From Ascaphus truei (lineage: Eukaryota > Chordata > Amphibia > Anura > Ascaphidae): 64,000 bases of DNA. How positions within the stretch are numbered: position 1 is the stretch's first letter; each line of letters begins with the position of its first letter. The stretch is from positions 230,674,148-230,738,147 of the forward strand of contig CM071568.1 of the NCBI GenBank assembly GCA_036426205.1. Direction: 5' to 3'. The position numbers were made by a program, and so were the translations under genes. A model generated the notes under the pieces. That model saw only the letters and a list, made by a program, of their open reading frames with translations. It did not search any database and was not told the DNA's origin. Of this stretch, positions 13,889 to 24,903 are shown in pieces.

Positions 13889-14072
13889 ATATATATATAG
13901 ATAGATATCTGTATAGATATCTGTCTTTATATGTATATATAGATATCTATATATGTGATATATAGATATATATATATATATATCTATATATGATATCTAT
14001 ATATCCATATATGATATATAGATATCGATATCTATATATAGATATCTATATATGGATATAGATATCTATATA
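13889..14072 (+). repeat. TATAGATATC-type AT satellite
   Basis: Interspersed tatatagatatc and tatatctatatg units make a self-complementary, palindromic low-complexity tract inside the inferred igf2bp3 3' UTR. A C/T-rich tract follows at about 14120-14172. Confidence 0.85.
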
Positions 14073-14467
14073 TATTTCTTTTTTTAATTTTTGTTTTAAT
14101 TTTCATTTGTTTTTCGTTTCCCACCCTTTCCCCCCCTCCCCTTTTTTCCCCCCCCCTTCCCCCCCCCCCCTCTCACGGCCATCAACCTATGCTTCCCATC
14201 AGATCACCGCATATTACATTCAGTTACCGTGACTGGGAGAGGGAACCTGGGGAGGGTCAAACGTTTTGTTTGGTCATACGGAAGGTGACAGGCTACGTTT
14301 ACATATCCAGCCGCAGTAAAGGGCCACACAAAGCCACTTGGAAGGTTTAAAAGCCAAGTACAACCGTCTATTGTGGCTTCAAATAGCTACAGCAGGGTTT
14401 ATGCACATTTTATTATTATTATTTTTTTTGCAACCAACCATTATTAGCTTGTTGGCTGCCAAAGGGG

Positions 14468-14961
14468 CAAGTCATGCAAAGCAAAGTCGTGCAAATTCAT
14501 GCAAAGCAAAGTCGTGCACATTCATGCAAAGCAAAGTCATGCAATGTCATGCAAAGCAAAGTCATGCAAAGTCATGCAAGCAAATTCATGCAAAGTCATG
14601 CAAAGCAAATTCATGCAAATTCATGCAAATTCATGCAAAGTCATGCAAAATAAATTCATGCAAAGCAGTCATGCAAAGTCATGCAAAGCAAAGTCATGCA
14701 AAGTCATGCAAAGCAAAGTCATGCAAAGTCATGCAAGCAAATTCATGCAAAGTCATGCAAAGCAAATTCATGCAAATTCATGCAAAGCAAATTCATGCAA
14801 AGTCATGCAAAATAAATTCATGCAAAGCAGTCATGCAAAGTCATGCAAAATAAATTCATGCAAAGTCATGCAATGTCATGCAAAGCAAAGTCATGCAAGC
14901 AAATTCATGCAAATTCATGCAAAGCAAATTCATGCAAAGCAGTCATGCAAAGTCATGCAAT
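14468..14961 (+). repeat. Tandem 10-mer array (cATGCAAA) with octamer motifs
   Basis: About 490 bases are built from alternating units aaagtcatgc, aaattcatgc and aaagc. At least four copies read exactly ATGCAAAT, the POU-domain octamer, and many more read ATGCAAAG. A higher-order duplication is visible: the block ending aataaattcatgcaaagcag near 14670 recurs near 14830, about 160 bases later. The long open frames over it (SHAKSCKANS peptides) simply reflect a repeat without stop codons. It lies inside the inferred igf2bp3 3' UTR. Confidence 0.93.
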
Positions 14962-15415
14962 GTGTGGTTTGCCCCTCTGGCAGACAAAAGGCTACAGAGA
15001 AGAAAAAAAAAGTCAAAAGGCAGGGATAAAAGGAAAGCTACCAAATTCTTTTAATTTCAGAATGTAATTTGAATGATTGTGGTAATATTACACATTCAAG
15101 TTTCTACAATAAACTTCAGTCTACCTCAGTTTTGAAAATGTGGCGACACATGGTGCATAAAGACTGCTGTGTGTGTGGTCTTCACAGAGCCATGCGATTT
15201 TTACCTCTTATCCTTTTTTCTTTTTTTTTTTTTTTTGTGATGTTTTTGTGCATGAGATGATCACAATCACCATGCTGCACTGATTTGAGGGGCACAACTA
15301 GCAAAAACCATTTGTTTCATCATTTTGTTGATCTACCTCTTAGATTCATATTGAAATAGAGGCATTTCTGCATAGAATAGATAATTTTCCCAAAGATCAT
15401 TGTTGTACAGATTAG

Positions 15416-15418
<3 letters not shown>

Positions 15419-15450
<32 letters not shown>

Positions 15451-15486
15451 TGTTTTGAGTTTTTTTTTTTTTTTTTTTTTTTTTTT
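15419..15486 (+). repeat. long T tract
   Basis: Two runs of about 27-29 T are separated by attgttttgag. It could be the poly(A) tail of an old retrocopy on the - strand, but no body is recognisable. Confidence 0.8.
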
Positions 15487-16022
15487 CCATATACTTCTCT
15501 ATACTTTACTAATTGGTTATAATAAATAAAAAGAACTCAGAACTTACGTTGTAGTTTTAAGAGAGAAACATGACATTTTTTTTCTTCTTGACGAGAGTGA
15601 CTTCATTTAGTATTTAGAACTTCTTTTCTTACGTTGATTAAAAAAAAAAATACTGAACTATGAAAAAGTCATTAAAATAGCATATTGAACTTTAGTTGAG
15701 GCTTAAGTACAAGCCCAGCTTTGTTTTTTCTTAACATGTTGAAGCAAACCTAACTTGATTATTTTCCATGAATTTTTACTTTACAGATAGGTGTTGCATT
15801 TACATCTGCTGATTTAAATACTGTCATATCTCTTTAAATTTCTAGACTGTTAGTGTGGTAAATCATGTTATTTTCAATTGAGACTTGGTAACTTGGAGTA
15901 TTTTGGCAATAGATACAGTAAAAGTAATACTGTAAATGAGTTTAATATTTGCAAAGCATGGATCATTTTTCATCTGTAATGTGCCCCCAACGCAGCTCCA
16001 CTTGCCAGATGCCTCTGAATGG

Positions 16023-16028
16023 AATAAA
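16023..16028 (+). terminator. igf2bp3: candidate igf2bp3 poly(A) signal
   Basis: AATAAA is followed within 35-55 bases by tgtgtttggagg and a G run, the usual U/GU-rich downstream element. It is the best-formed poly(A) signal after the stop codon in the igf2bp3 orientation. Confidence 0.5.
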
Positions 16029-16712
16029 GAGTTTAACTCCTGCCTTTGTGTCCCATGTGTTTGGAGGAGGGGGGGGTTTGCTACTTTATTTTTTTTTTTT
16101 TTTTTTTTACACATCGTATTGACGTTTTGATTGACTTGGGTTAAAGAAAATGCAACATATGTTCTGCCAAGTATATAAGCCCACTTTAAAATGCATTAAT
16201 GCATAAAAGACTTTCTTCCGAGTTCTGCCTGTGTCCTGATACATGGGTGACACTGCTATTTTCCAGCATGTAACTCAAGGTACAAATTCAACACAACATC
16301 ACATTTTCCCAATGCAGCACATTTTAACTAGTTCCTTTTAAATGTTGTACAAACTTTGTGTCAAATCTCTACGAAAGAAAAAGAAAAAAAAAGTAAAATT
16401 CCATTTTGGACAAAGTCTGCATACTTTTTCCTATGTTTGACGAGCTTTGGTTATATTCTGTATGCGTGGAAGTGCCACCTCCATGGAAAACTTATAGACT
16501 GTGTGTAGAAGCTGTGCGATTTACCTGCAACTATCACATTATGAATTACACATGCAAGGAACAGGAAAAAGTGAGGTGCAGGAACGCAACAAATGGCACA
16601 GGAAAAAACCATCATGTACCTGAGCGCACATAGGATCAATTAATCCTTGCATAATTCGTTTATAGTCTATATCTCTGGTCTCTTGAATAAAAACCAGGGT
16701 AATGCAAAACTG

Positions 16713-17137
16713 GTATATCAGAGTTGATCCATGGAGGGTCAAAAGACTCCATATAAATGCATTCAATGCTAGGACTGATAATGAAGACAACAGTGGTCTA
16801 CCAGAATTATTACTGTAAGTCGGTCAATTGACCCTTGAGGACCGGAAAATTGGAACAAAATAATAAAACTATTGCATCAGATATAATTAAACACAATCAA
16901 TTGTTAAAAACATATGTACAATATTAAAATTCCTCATAGTTGAGTGAGTAATAGTGACAGTGTGTAGTGGTATTACCTCCAATAGGTACAATAAACTCTA
17001 AACACTCTATACTGACATAACGGGCTACGTACAGTAATAATTCTGGTAGACCACTGTTGTCTTCATTATCAGTCCTAGCATTGAGTGCATTTTATATGGA
17101 GAGTCTTTTGACCCTTCTTGGATCAACTCTGATATAC
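16713..17137. mobile_element. foldback element, about 105 bp inverted arms
   Basis: Arms at 16713-16816 and 17030-17137 are near-complete reverse complements. They contain gtatatcagagttgatcca on one strand and its complement at the far end. They enclose about 213 bases without coding content. This is a non-autonomous foldback/MITE structure of unknown superfamily. Confidence 0.85.
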
Positions 17138-18890
17138 TATTTATCTCCATGCACCTGCTTCATTTTCTTATCTACTATTAGGACATATCTAGTGAGAACG
17201 GTTTGATTTATCTGTTGGTTATTGCAAAACTGGGCAAGGTACGATTACATCCACATGAAATCAGTGCCTTTCCAACGGAGTACCTACTTTGTCAGTATCC
17301 CTGTGTGCCGCAACCAGCGACGTCCTCATTGTATTTCAAGCTTCCACAACACCCTTTAACAGCAACCAAGCTACCAGTACTGGGTCTAGTATTGAAGTAC
17401 AACCATTTGGTCTTTGATGTTCTAGGCCTCCCCCCCCCCCCCCCCCATTCGTTTTACCTAATGTTTTTTTCTTTCCCATGAACAAAAAAATAAAAATGTC
17501 AGTCTGACGAAAAAGGTGAAAGGAGTGCATTTTCTAAATGAATAAGGTGGCAGGAGCTGAAACTGAATAGTTTTAATTTTCTTGATGTTGCAATAACAAC
17601 TTGTGTAACTAAATCATACAAAAGTAAAATGTTTCTGATTATCATTGTTCTAGGGAATGATTCACCTCCCCTAGAATCCATCAAAAACAATCACAGTATC
17701 CACCTGGTTCCACAAGTTTTTATGCCATTGCCTGGTTTTATGACACTTGTATAAGGTTTCCGTTTAGTAAAATTGTTAGTTTACTGTACATCTCTCTCCC
17801 TGGAACTTCTCCACAAACTACGGAGAAAAATATTTTGTGTAACTGTGGTTGTAGTGGGGAATTAAATGTTGGTGAGTTGCAACACATGGCTACAAGGAAA
17901 ATCATGTCAACAATGATCCAGGCTCGGGTTGCCCAATCCTCTAATCTACCTGCATAATTATTGTCTGTGCCCTTTCTGCCTAGTGTCAACCCTGTTGCAT
18001 ATCTTTGACTTAAGACTGTTTGCAATGTCGTTAAGCACCAATTTCTCAGGCAATTTTGTGAGCCGACCTGGAGAGCCTTTTGTGTTATGTTGCATCTTGA
18101 AAAAGAAATACTTCTAATGTAGTCTGACTGTCCAACAGTGATGCCCATTTTATGTAAAACCTCTGGGGTAGGGATTTCCTTTCCTATTGTCTGACTTTGC
18201 ACTTATTGTATTATTCATATGGATAATGCAGTCCACTGAATGCATTATCCGACACTCGCTGCCGCGGATTAACATGGCCCCACAATCCAATGGTCTGTTA
18301 TCCGACGGCGGTTTGCGGGACGCAGTCCGGCGGATAAACGAGGACCGCCTGTACTGTGTTTGTAAAATGCGGAGTACACCGTGGGTGCTATATAAATAAA
18401 AATCTACAACCACTGGAAAACGCTTTAGTGAAAGGCAATGCGAGCCCTGTCCAGTGAGTTCTTTTTCTATGTGAGCAACAAATGTCACACCGTTTTTTTT
18501 ACAATGTAATGATCATTTTTTTATTTTATTTTTAAGTATCCTCATAAGCTGAAACTTCAAAGATGTTTCACTTCATACAGCTTCGCCATTTTAAGTCTCT
18601 CTTACGCCTGGTTTGGTGCCTTTAACAGAAAATTGGCCTGCATAGTACTAAACGCACAATCTCAACAAGCGCGGAACCCCAAAACCCACTAATATGTTTA
18701 TAACGTGCGTGCATACACGTATATACGTATGTATAACACACACGTACACACACACACACACACACGTACACACACATATATATGTATCACACACACACAA
18801 TAGGGTTACCCAAAGCTATCAGATATATGATATTGTATCAATAGACAGTGGTGCTCCAAGGATATAAATAATATGGAAACAACAGGAAAA
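17138..18890. other. intergenic, no gene seen
   Basis: No recognisable coding sequence. The longest open frame (17738-18202, -) shows no family signature. It contains a C run (17429-17446), a pogo-like element end (to 18354) and CA/TA microsatellite patches at about 18715-18800. Confidence 0.6.
18240..18354. mobile_element. partial pogo/Tigger-like MITE end
   Basis: The segment contains ttatccgacggcggtttgc and ends aacgaggaccgcctgta. That right end matches the termini of the complete element at 22017-22484 (gaggactgcctg then TA). The left terminus is missing or diverged, so this is a truncated relative. Confidence 0.55.
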
Positions 18891-21003
18891 GATTTCCAAA
18901 GAGGAGCACACAGGTATATCGAAAAAATAATAATTTATTAATTACATAAAAACGGGAGAATGATAAAATGGAGGGGGACTCCAACCAGACTCCTCAAATC
19001 GCTGAGGGGACAACAAGGTGAGCACTGGACATACCAAACAGGTTAATATGACCAAAAGCGAGCACAAATGGGCAATCAATATCCAAAGATGATATAATGT
19101 AACCTCCCCATTAAATGATAATATCACAGCCATACTTATGTTGTATTGTATTGTATTGTATGTCTTTATTTATATAGCGCCATTAATGTACATAGTGCTT
19201 CACAGTAGTAATACATGTGGTAATCGAATAAATAACAGATAATATAAATAACAGATCATGGGAATAAGTGCTTTAGACATAAACATAACATTAAGGAAGA
19301 GGAGTCCCTGCCCCGAGGAGCTTACAATCTAATTGGTAGGTAGGGAGAACGTACAGAAACAGTAGGAGGGACTTCTGGTAAGTGCGTCTGCAGGGGGCCG
19401 AGCTTTATGTATCATGTGTTCAGAATGTTCACAGTGCTATTCGTATGCTTCTTTAAGCAAGTGTGTCTTAAGGTGGGTCTTAAAGGTGGATAGAGAGGGT
19501 GCTAGTCGGGTATTGAGGGGAAGGGCATTCCAGAGGTGTGGGGCAGTCAGTGAAAAAGGTTTAAGGCGGGAGAGGGCTTTAGATAAAAAGGGGGTAGAAA
19601 GAAGACATCCTTGAGCAGAACGCAAGAGTCGGGATGGTGCATAGCGAGAAATTAGGGCTGAGATGTAAGGAGGGGCAGAAGAGTGTAAAGCTTTAAAAGT
19701 GAGGAGAAGAATGGAGTGTGAGATGCGGGATTTGATTGGAAGCCAGGAGAGGGATTTCAGGAGGGGAGATGCTGAGACAGATCTAGGAAAGAGTAGAGTG
19801 ATTCTGGCAGCAGCATTTAGGATAGATTGTAGGGGAGACAGGTGAGAGGCAGGAAGGCCGGACAGCAGGAGGTTACAGTAATCAAGACGGGAGAGAATGA
19901 GGGCCTGAGTCAGAGTTTTAGCAGTCGAGCAACAGGAAAGGGCGTATCTTTGTTATATTGCGGAGGAAAAAGCGACAAGTTTTAGAAATGTTTTGAATTT
20001 GAGGGGCGAATGTGAGAGAGGAGTCGAGTGTGACCCCTAGGCAGCGTGCTTGGGCTACTGGGTGAATGATCGTAGTTCCAACAGTAATGTGGAAGGAGGT
20101 AGTAGGGCCAGGTTTGGGAGGAAGTATGAGGAGCTCTGTTTTAGCCATGTTAAGTTTAAGGCGACGGAGGGCCATCCAGGATGATATAGCAGAGAGACAT
20201 TCAGAAACTTTGGTCTGTATAGCAGGTGTAAGGTCGGGTGTTGAAAAGTATATTTGTGTGTCGTCAGCATAGAGGTGATATTTAAACCCAAAAGATGTTA
20301 TTAAGTCACCTAGAGAGAGTGTGTACAGAGAAAAGAGAAGAGGTCCCAGGACAGAGCCCTGGGGTACCCCCACAGAGAGATCAATAGAGGAGGAGGAGGT
20401 GTTAGCAGAAGAGACACTAAAAGTACGATGGGAGAGGTAGGATGAGATCCAGGATAGAGCTTTGTTCCGAATACCAAGAGTATGGAGAATGTGAAGGAGA
20501 AGAGGGTGATCCACAGTATCAAATGCATATGCATATGTTGAACAAAGAGCAAGGTTACAGGGAGAGCATACAGCTGCACACACACAGGAAACAGTATAAA
20601 TATACTGAAAATACTAGAAGCTAATAATACCGTGACAGTGAAAAAATAAATAAAAAAATGATAGCTCAAAAAAAAAAAAAGGTCAGTTCAGGCGAAGAAC
20701 ACAGTCCATCATAGAACACAGTCCTTGATACATCACCAAAATGATCAATTGATACAGAAGCACGGTCCCTGAAGCATGGTGAGAAGAAAGGGGTCCCCCA
20801 GCCAAAACTCCCGCTCCAACGCATATTGACAACTGTCTTCTGGGAGTGGAGTTTGCACATGAAAGAACGTACTGTTTGTTGCTGTCCCCTCTGTGATTTG
20901 AGAAGTCTGGTTGGAGCCCCCCTCCGTTTTATCATTCTCCCCTGTTTTTATATAATTAATAAATTATTTTGTCGGTATACCTGTGTGCTCCTCTTTGGAT
21001 ATC
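18891..21003. mobile_element. inverted-repeat element enclosing an L2-like LINE
   Basis: Arms of about 125 bases at 18891-19018 and about 20876-21003 are reverse complements. They share ccaaagaggagcacacaggt, the aataatttattaatta region and a GGAGG/CCTCC stretch. They enclose an L2-like retrotransposon fragment (19141-20530). The structure looks like a foldback DNA element into which a LINE inserted, or two oppositely oriented copies flanking it. No terminal target duplication was resolved. Confidence 0.7.
19141..20530 (-). pseudogene. L2/CR1-like LINE fragment (reverse transcriptase)
   Basis: Read on the - strand, the open frame at 20583-19918 gives RT motifs in order: [14 protein letters not shown] (motif A), [15 protein letters not shown] (motif B) and [10 protein letters not shown] (the catalytic YADD box). 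The conserved C-terminal APHLWNALPLNTR and FKTHLKTHL lie in another frame at 19625-19437. A frameshift near 19925-19935 separates them. The 3' end has the L2-type gattgtaagctc / tatataaataaag sequence and terminates in TACAA repeats at 19141-19160, typical of this clade. It is 5'-truncated within the RT (about 20530), so it is dead. Confidence 0.88.
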
Positions 21004-21171
21004 TTTTCGTGTGTGTATACAACACACACACACCACACACCACACACACTTTGAATTCTATGGTTTTACATATCAGGACATAATAACAATCATCTGTTCC
21101 TTAGCAGGTCTAAAAATCGGGTAAATACAACCTCACATTAACAACAACACATGACATATTACACCGTGTCA

Positions 21172-21535
21172 TGATTTATTTAACAAAAATAAAGTCAAAA
21201 TGGAGAAGCTATGTGTGAAAAACTAAGTACACCCTTACTGCTTCCATAGGAATTAAGCTGCTAATCAAATGCCCTTGATTAATTGATCATCAGCAAGTGT
21301 GACCACCTCTATAAAAGCCGAAGTTTTAGCAGTTTGCTGGTCTGGAGCATTCAGGTGTGTGTTAACACAATGCCAAGGAGGAAAGACATCAGCAATGATC
21401 TTAGGAAAGCAGTTGCTGCCCATCAATCTGGGAAGGGTTATAAGGCCATTTCCAAACAATTTAAAAGCCATCATTCTACAGTGAGAAAGATTATTCAAAA
21501 GTGGAAAACATTCAAGACAGTTGTACAAAAACCAT
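21172..21535 (+). pseudogene. truncated Tc1-type transposon, 5' end
   Basis: The left part is a Tc1-like terminal region (tcatgatttatttaacaaaa). From 21370 comes the N-terminus of a Tc1-family transposase: MPRRKDISNDLRKAVAAHQS, then KAISKQFKSHHSTVRKII, the paired-type helix-turn-helix that binds the terminal repeat. Homology stops about 50 residues in, near 21530, so the catalytic DDE domain is gone. A non-autonomous remnant. Confidence 0.82.
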
Positions 21536-22016
21536 ATGGGATACCTGGCGCTTAATACAGTAGAGAGTGTCCATACAGTGCAGTCCTTTAAATGTCCAAA
21601 TGATGTTCCCAACCAAAATGACGATTGCAGTTGGATTTGTTAGTCCCCCCTAATAAAGGGTTAAAGAAAAAACACAAATTGCGCAGTATCTCTGGACAGG
21701 TGCATACAGGACAATACGACCACAGTGAACTACTTACAAGATAAAGCTTGCAACTTTCAGTTGAGAGGATCTGTGCTTTAAACTCTTCCTTGCTGTGATC
21801 ACGAATCCCACGTGAATCTTCTCAATCCTCCTCTTCTTTAGCCTCTCCCAAGTAGATATTCGGAAGGCATGATAGTGTGGAAAGTACAACACAATTTATT
21901 AAAATATATAAAAACAGCCAAATGTAAACTCACATATGGATGCAGTAACACGTGCAATACTAGGATGCCGTCCGCAGCTTGCTAAGGTGTCCCTTTTGCT
22001 TGTTACAAATCAAGTA

Positions 22017-22484
22017 CAGGTAGTCCTCGGTTATCCGACACAATGCGTTACTCAAAATGGCGTTGTAAAGCGAAACACGTTTCCCCAAAGGAACACTGTT
22101 TAAATGAAAGGTTCCGTTCCTGAAGGCATTTTTAACACTAAAATACACCAAATATTTTATGCAGGCAACAAGATTTGCAGCACACACATAAATTATATAG
22201 TGTATATACTGTATTATATATATAATATAACATAATAAATAATATATTATATAGTATAATATAATATTATATAGTATAATATTATATATATACGCTCTTA
22301 GGACGCCTTGCAACGCTGTTTATGTGAATGTGTATATATATATACACACATACACAACGTTGCAAAGCGTCGTAAGAGCGTTGGATAAGCCATTTTGGCG
22401 TAAAAATGAATATAGGTATGCATTGCATAGCGTTAGATAAGCCATTTGTTGTAAAGCGAAGCGTTGTAAAACGAGGACTGCCTG
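22017..22484. mobile_element. pogo/Tigger-like MITE with TA target duplication
   Basis: Left terminus caggtagtcctcggttatcc and right terminus aacgaggactgcctg are inverted repeats flanked by TA on both sides (22015-22016, 22485-22486). The interior has a second hairpin at about 22293-22380 (cgctcttagga and its complement) with a TA-rich loop. There is no transposase. TA duplication with CAGG termini fits the Tc1/mariner superfamily, pogo/Tigger branch. Confidence 0.8.
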
Positions 22485-22642
22485 TACAGCTGTGTGGCTC
22501 CTCTCAGCAGCAACTCAGTGCCCAGGACTCTCTTCGCCCTCCCTGGTGTGTTCCGGCGCTGGTCCCGCTGACGTCACTGCCTGAGCGCCGTTCAAACAAC
22601 TGGGAACCTCCTCTGCAGACGGTGCCTCTAGAACTCCTCCCC

Positions 22643-22684
22643 CCTAACGCGTTTCGTGATGTGGGGACGTCACTTTTTCAAAGG
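22643..22684 (-). ncRNA. hammerhead-ribozyme-derived motif (degenerate)
   Basis: On the - strand the sequence has cct, a decayed core tttgaaa, a GTGACG / CATCAC stem II, then GAAACGCGTT and agg closing stem I. The layout follows the minimal hammerhead of Penelope-like elements, but the CUGANGA core is lost, so catalysis is not expected. It lies just 3' of the Penelope-like ORF at 22924-23790 on the same strand. Confidence 0.45.
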
Positions 22685-22923
22685 ATAAGGAGCTACTGCC
22701 AATAAGCCCTATTTATACCTCCAAGAAGTAATTAACCCCTTGGTGTCTAATTACATTGCATATACATATGACAGAAACGTATTAAAACACAATAAAATTC
22801 ATTAATACAGACGCTATACATTACTACAAGTCAAAAGAGATTAACTCTGGGATTCAATGGCTTGTATAATGGAAACAGATAGTTAATAAAGATATTAAAT
22901 GCATAGTGGATAAAGAGTGATTT

Positions 22924-23790
22924 CTAATCCCTTAGGAAGGAGGCTAGATCAAACTCTATATTTAAGCCTTTAGGTGTCATTGTCCTTAGTGTATATATCC
23001 AGAAGCTTTCCCTTCTGGACAAATTCCTAAGTCTGTCACCTCCCCTCCAGTTAATTTTAGGGCACTCTATCCCTTTACATGTTAATCCTTCACGGTTTTG
23101 GCCGTGAACTATTTTAAAATGGTTAGAGACACTGTGATTTTCAAACCCTCTTTTAATATTGTACACGTGCTCGGCTAGCCTATGTTTGAGGGGTCTCCCT
23201 GTTCTCCCCACGTATTGGAGACCACAGGGACATTGTAATAAGTAGAAACAATACGTACTTCTACAGCTAATGAAGGTGGCTATTTCATCTTCAAATTTCA
23301 GGACCCTTTTATTGACAACCTCATCAAGTTCCACAAATTCATCTAAATTTTCAAAAGGTTTAATGGTGCACTGGATCTCCTCAATCTCTTTCTTCAATAT
23401 TTTTAACTTATCCTTCCTATAAGTAATCAGCATTTTAATAAGACAGACCGAGCAAATCTCCAGTGCCCCATTCCAATTCTTAGAAAATTCATCATCTGTT
23501 TCAAAAGTGGGCTTTTTTGAAATTCTAAGCCCTCTCGGAATTATATTCTTCTCTAAATAATTTTCTAGAGAAAGTAAGTCCAGCCAATGACGCATTTCGT
23601 CTTTGGTTAATTTTTCAAGAATATCACAGTTGTTTTTTAAATCAACATTATTTTCTTTCTCAGCAACAGGTATAATATCCACATTAAGTGTAATTTTGTG
23701 TCTTCTAGCTAGTCTTTCTTCACAATTTTTCATCATATTGATAATAAGGTGGTTTCTATATATATATATAAAATAGATATAATAAAACAA
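22924..23790 (-). pseudogene. Penelope-like element ORF: N-terminal domain fused to GIY-YIG, RT missing
   Basis: This uninterrupted - strand frame has 288 codons (the first true Met is probably inside the frame, near MMKNCEERLARR). The C-terminal 100 residues are a GIY-YIG endonuclease of the Penelope-like (Neptune-type) class: FYLLQCPCGLQYVGRTGR, then LAEHVYNIKRG, VSNHF and SRRESFWIYTLRTM. The first 180 residues resemble the Penelope N-terminal domain (ENYLEKNIIPRGLR, a charged coiled-coil-like stretch). The reverse transcriptase that normally separates these domains is absent, with no stop at the join. It is therefore an internal-deletion derivative. A TA microsatellite lies at its 5' end. 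Confidence 0.8.
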
Positions 23791-24524
23791 TCAATCTAAA
23801 TTAAAATAGTAATTATATAGAATTAAGGGGCAGCCAACTGTAGGTAATATAGATAAAAACACAAAAGAAAAAAAAAAAAAAGGGGAAATGGCGCCAACCT
23901 AAACCCACTATATATATACAAAGACAATAAATGATGAAAAAAACCTATACTATACAAAATGGATAGATAAAAATGAACAATACATGAATAAAAATTCTAT
24001 ATGATAATAAAAGATAAAAGTCCAGAAAATATATAAAAAATACAAATCCGAAAAATACTCCAAATGTTATCCTAAAGAGTCTCTGCAGCCCGAATGAAGG
24101 GAACACCACTTCCTTGAAGATATCTACAAAAACAGAACAAAAACAGGCGCACTCATAGCGTAAAAAAGTATAACAAATGATTTATGGAGTAAAAGATATG
24201 AAAAACACACTCACAAACATAACAGAATAAAGAGCAATTTTGAGTACAACTCAATCACCAGCCAGATGCAGGAACCAGGTGTCGGGTGACTTCAGTAAAT
24301 AATCCGGTGTGGGTAAGCTGCAGCAACCTCAGTACTAGCCTCCGACTACCGGGCTACACCCGGGTCTCTACCCAGCAGGACTGAACTCACCAGCTGGTTA
24401 CACACAGCTACTCTGTTTCGCGCGTCTTGTGATGTAGTTGATTGTTTGTTAATTGTTTTGTAATTGTTTTCACGTGGGATTCTGGGAATATATAGTTGCC
24501 AATTTCACTATGTATGTTGCACTG

Positions 24525-24562
24525 CCTTGAGAAAGGTCCCCCTGTGAGGACCGAAATGTTGG
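24525..24562 (+). ncRNA. hammerhead-derived hairpin (degenerate)
   Basis: Sequence ccttgagaaaggtcc, loop, ggaccgaaatgttgg. Stem II GGTCC/GGACC is perfect and GAAA follows it, but the core reads TTGAGAA instead of CUGANGA. Probably a decayed Penelope-element ribozyme. Confidence 0.4.
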
Positions 24563-24856
24563 TATTTGTGCCACGTACCCCAATACAGTTTTTTCCTGAC
24601 TTACCTCTGTGTGCTGTCTTATTCTTCCTGCATTGCTGCTGCTGCACCACTGCTGCACCACTGCTGCGAGGAACAACCATACCTGTAACTGCTTCTAAAG
24701 GACATGCACCTACTTACTATTGCCTACAGGTGAGTGCTAACTACTCTCTATTGACTATATATATATATATATATCCAAAAACATGACGTCCATAGCACAC
24801 TCAATAGAAAAAGGATTGTTTAATCTCAATAAATCATCAGGCAATCACCAAAACTC

Positions 24857-24903
24857 TAGAGCGACGTACGTTTCAGACCACAAGGTCTGAAACTCAAGCT
24901 CTG
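24857..24903 (-). ncRNA. hammerhead-derived hairpin (degenerate)
   Basis: On the - strand: gagc, ttgagt, a seven-pair stem TCAGACC/GGTCTGA, then AAACGTACGTC and gctc. GAGC/GCTC closes a stem I. The core is decayed, but the order of parts is that of a Penelope hammerhead. Confidence 0.4.

Larger units (their letters stand above)
12589..16050 (+). other. igf2bp3: igf2bp3 3' UTR (extent inferred)
   Basis: Downstream of the stop the sequence is AT-rich with several AATAAA-like clusters, including one near 12790 and one near 13355. The most convincing poly(A) signal is AATAAA at 16023-16028, followed by a GT/G-rich element at about 16055-16080. That would give a UTR of about 3.4 kb. It contains a TA/GATA satellite, a 10-mer array with octamer motifs and a long T tract. 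The short open frames in this span show no family resemblance. The exact 3' end is inferred. Confidence 0.5.

Noticed and set aside
14468..14961. Possible CRISPR array
   Set aside because: Units are contiguous 10-mers without unique spacers, in a vertebrate genome; it is a simple tandem repeat.
14338..15029. 171- and 176-codon Cys/Lys/Ser-rich frames
   Set aside because: Two frames of the same 10-mer array are open because the unit has no stop; the peptide is a pure repeat.
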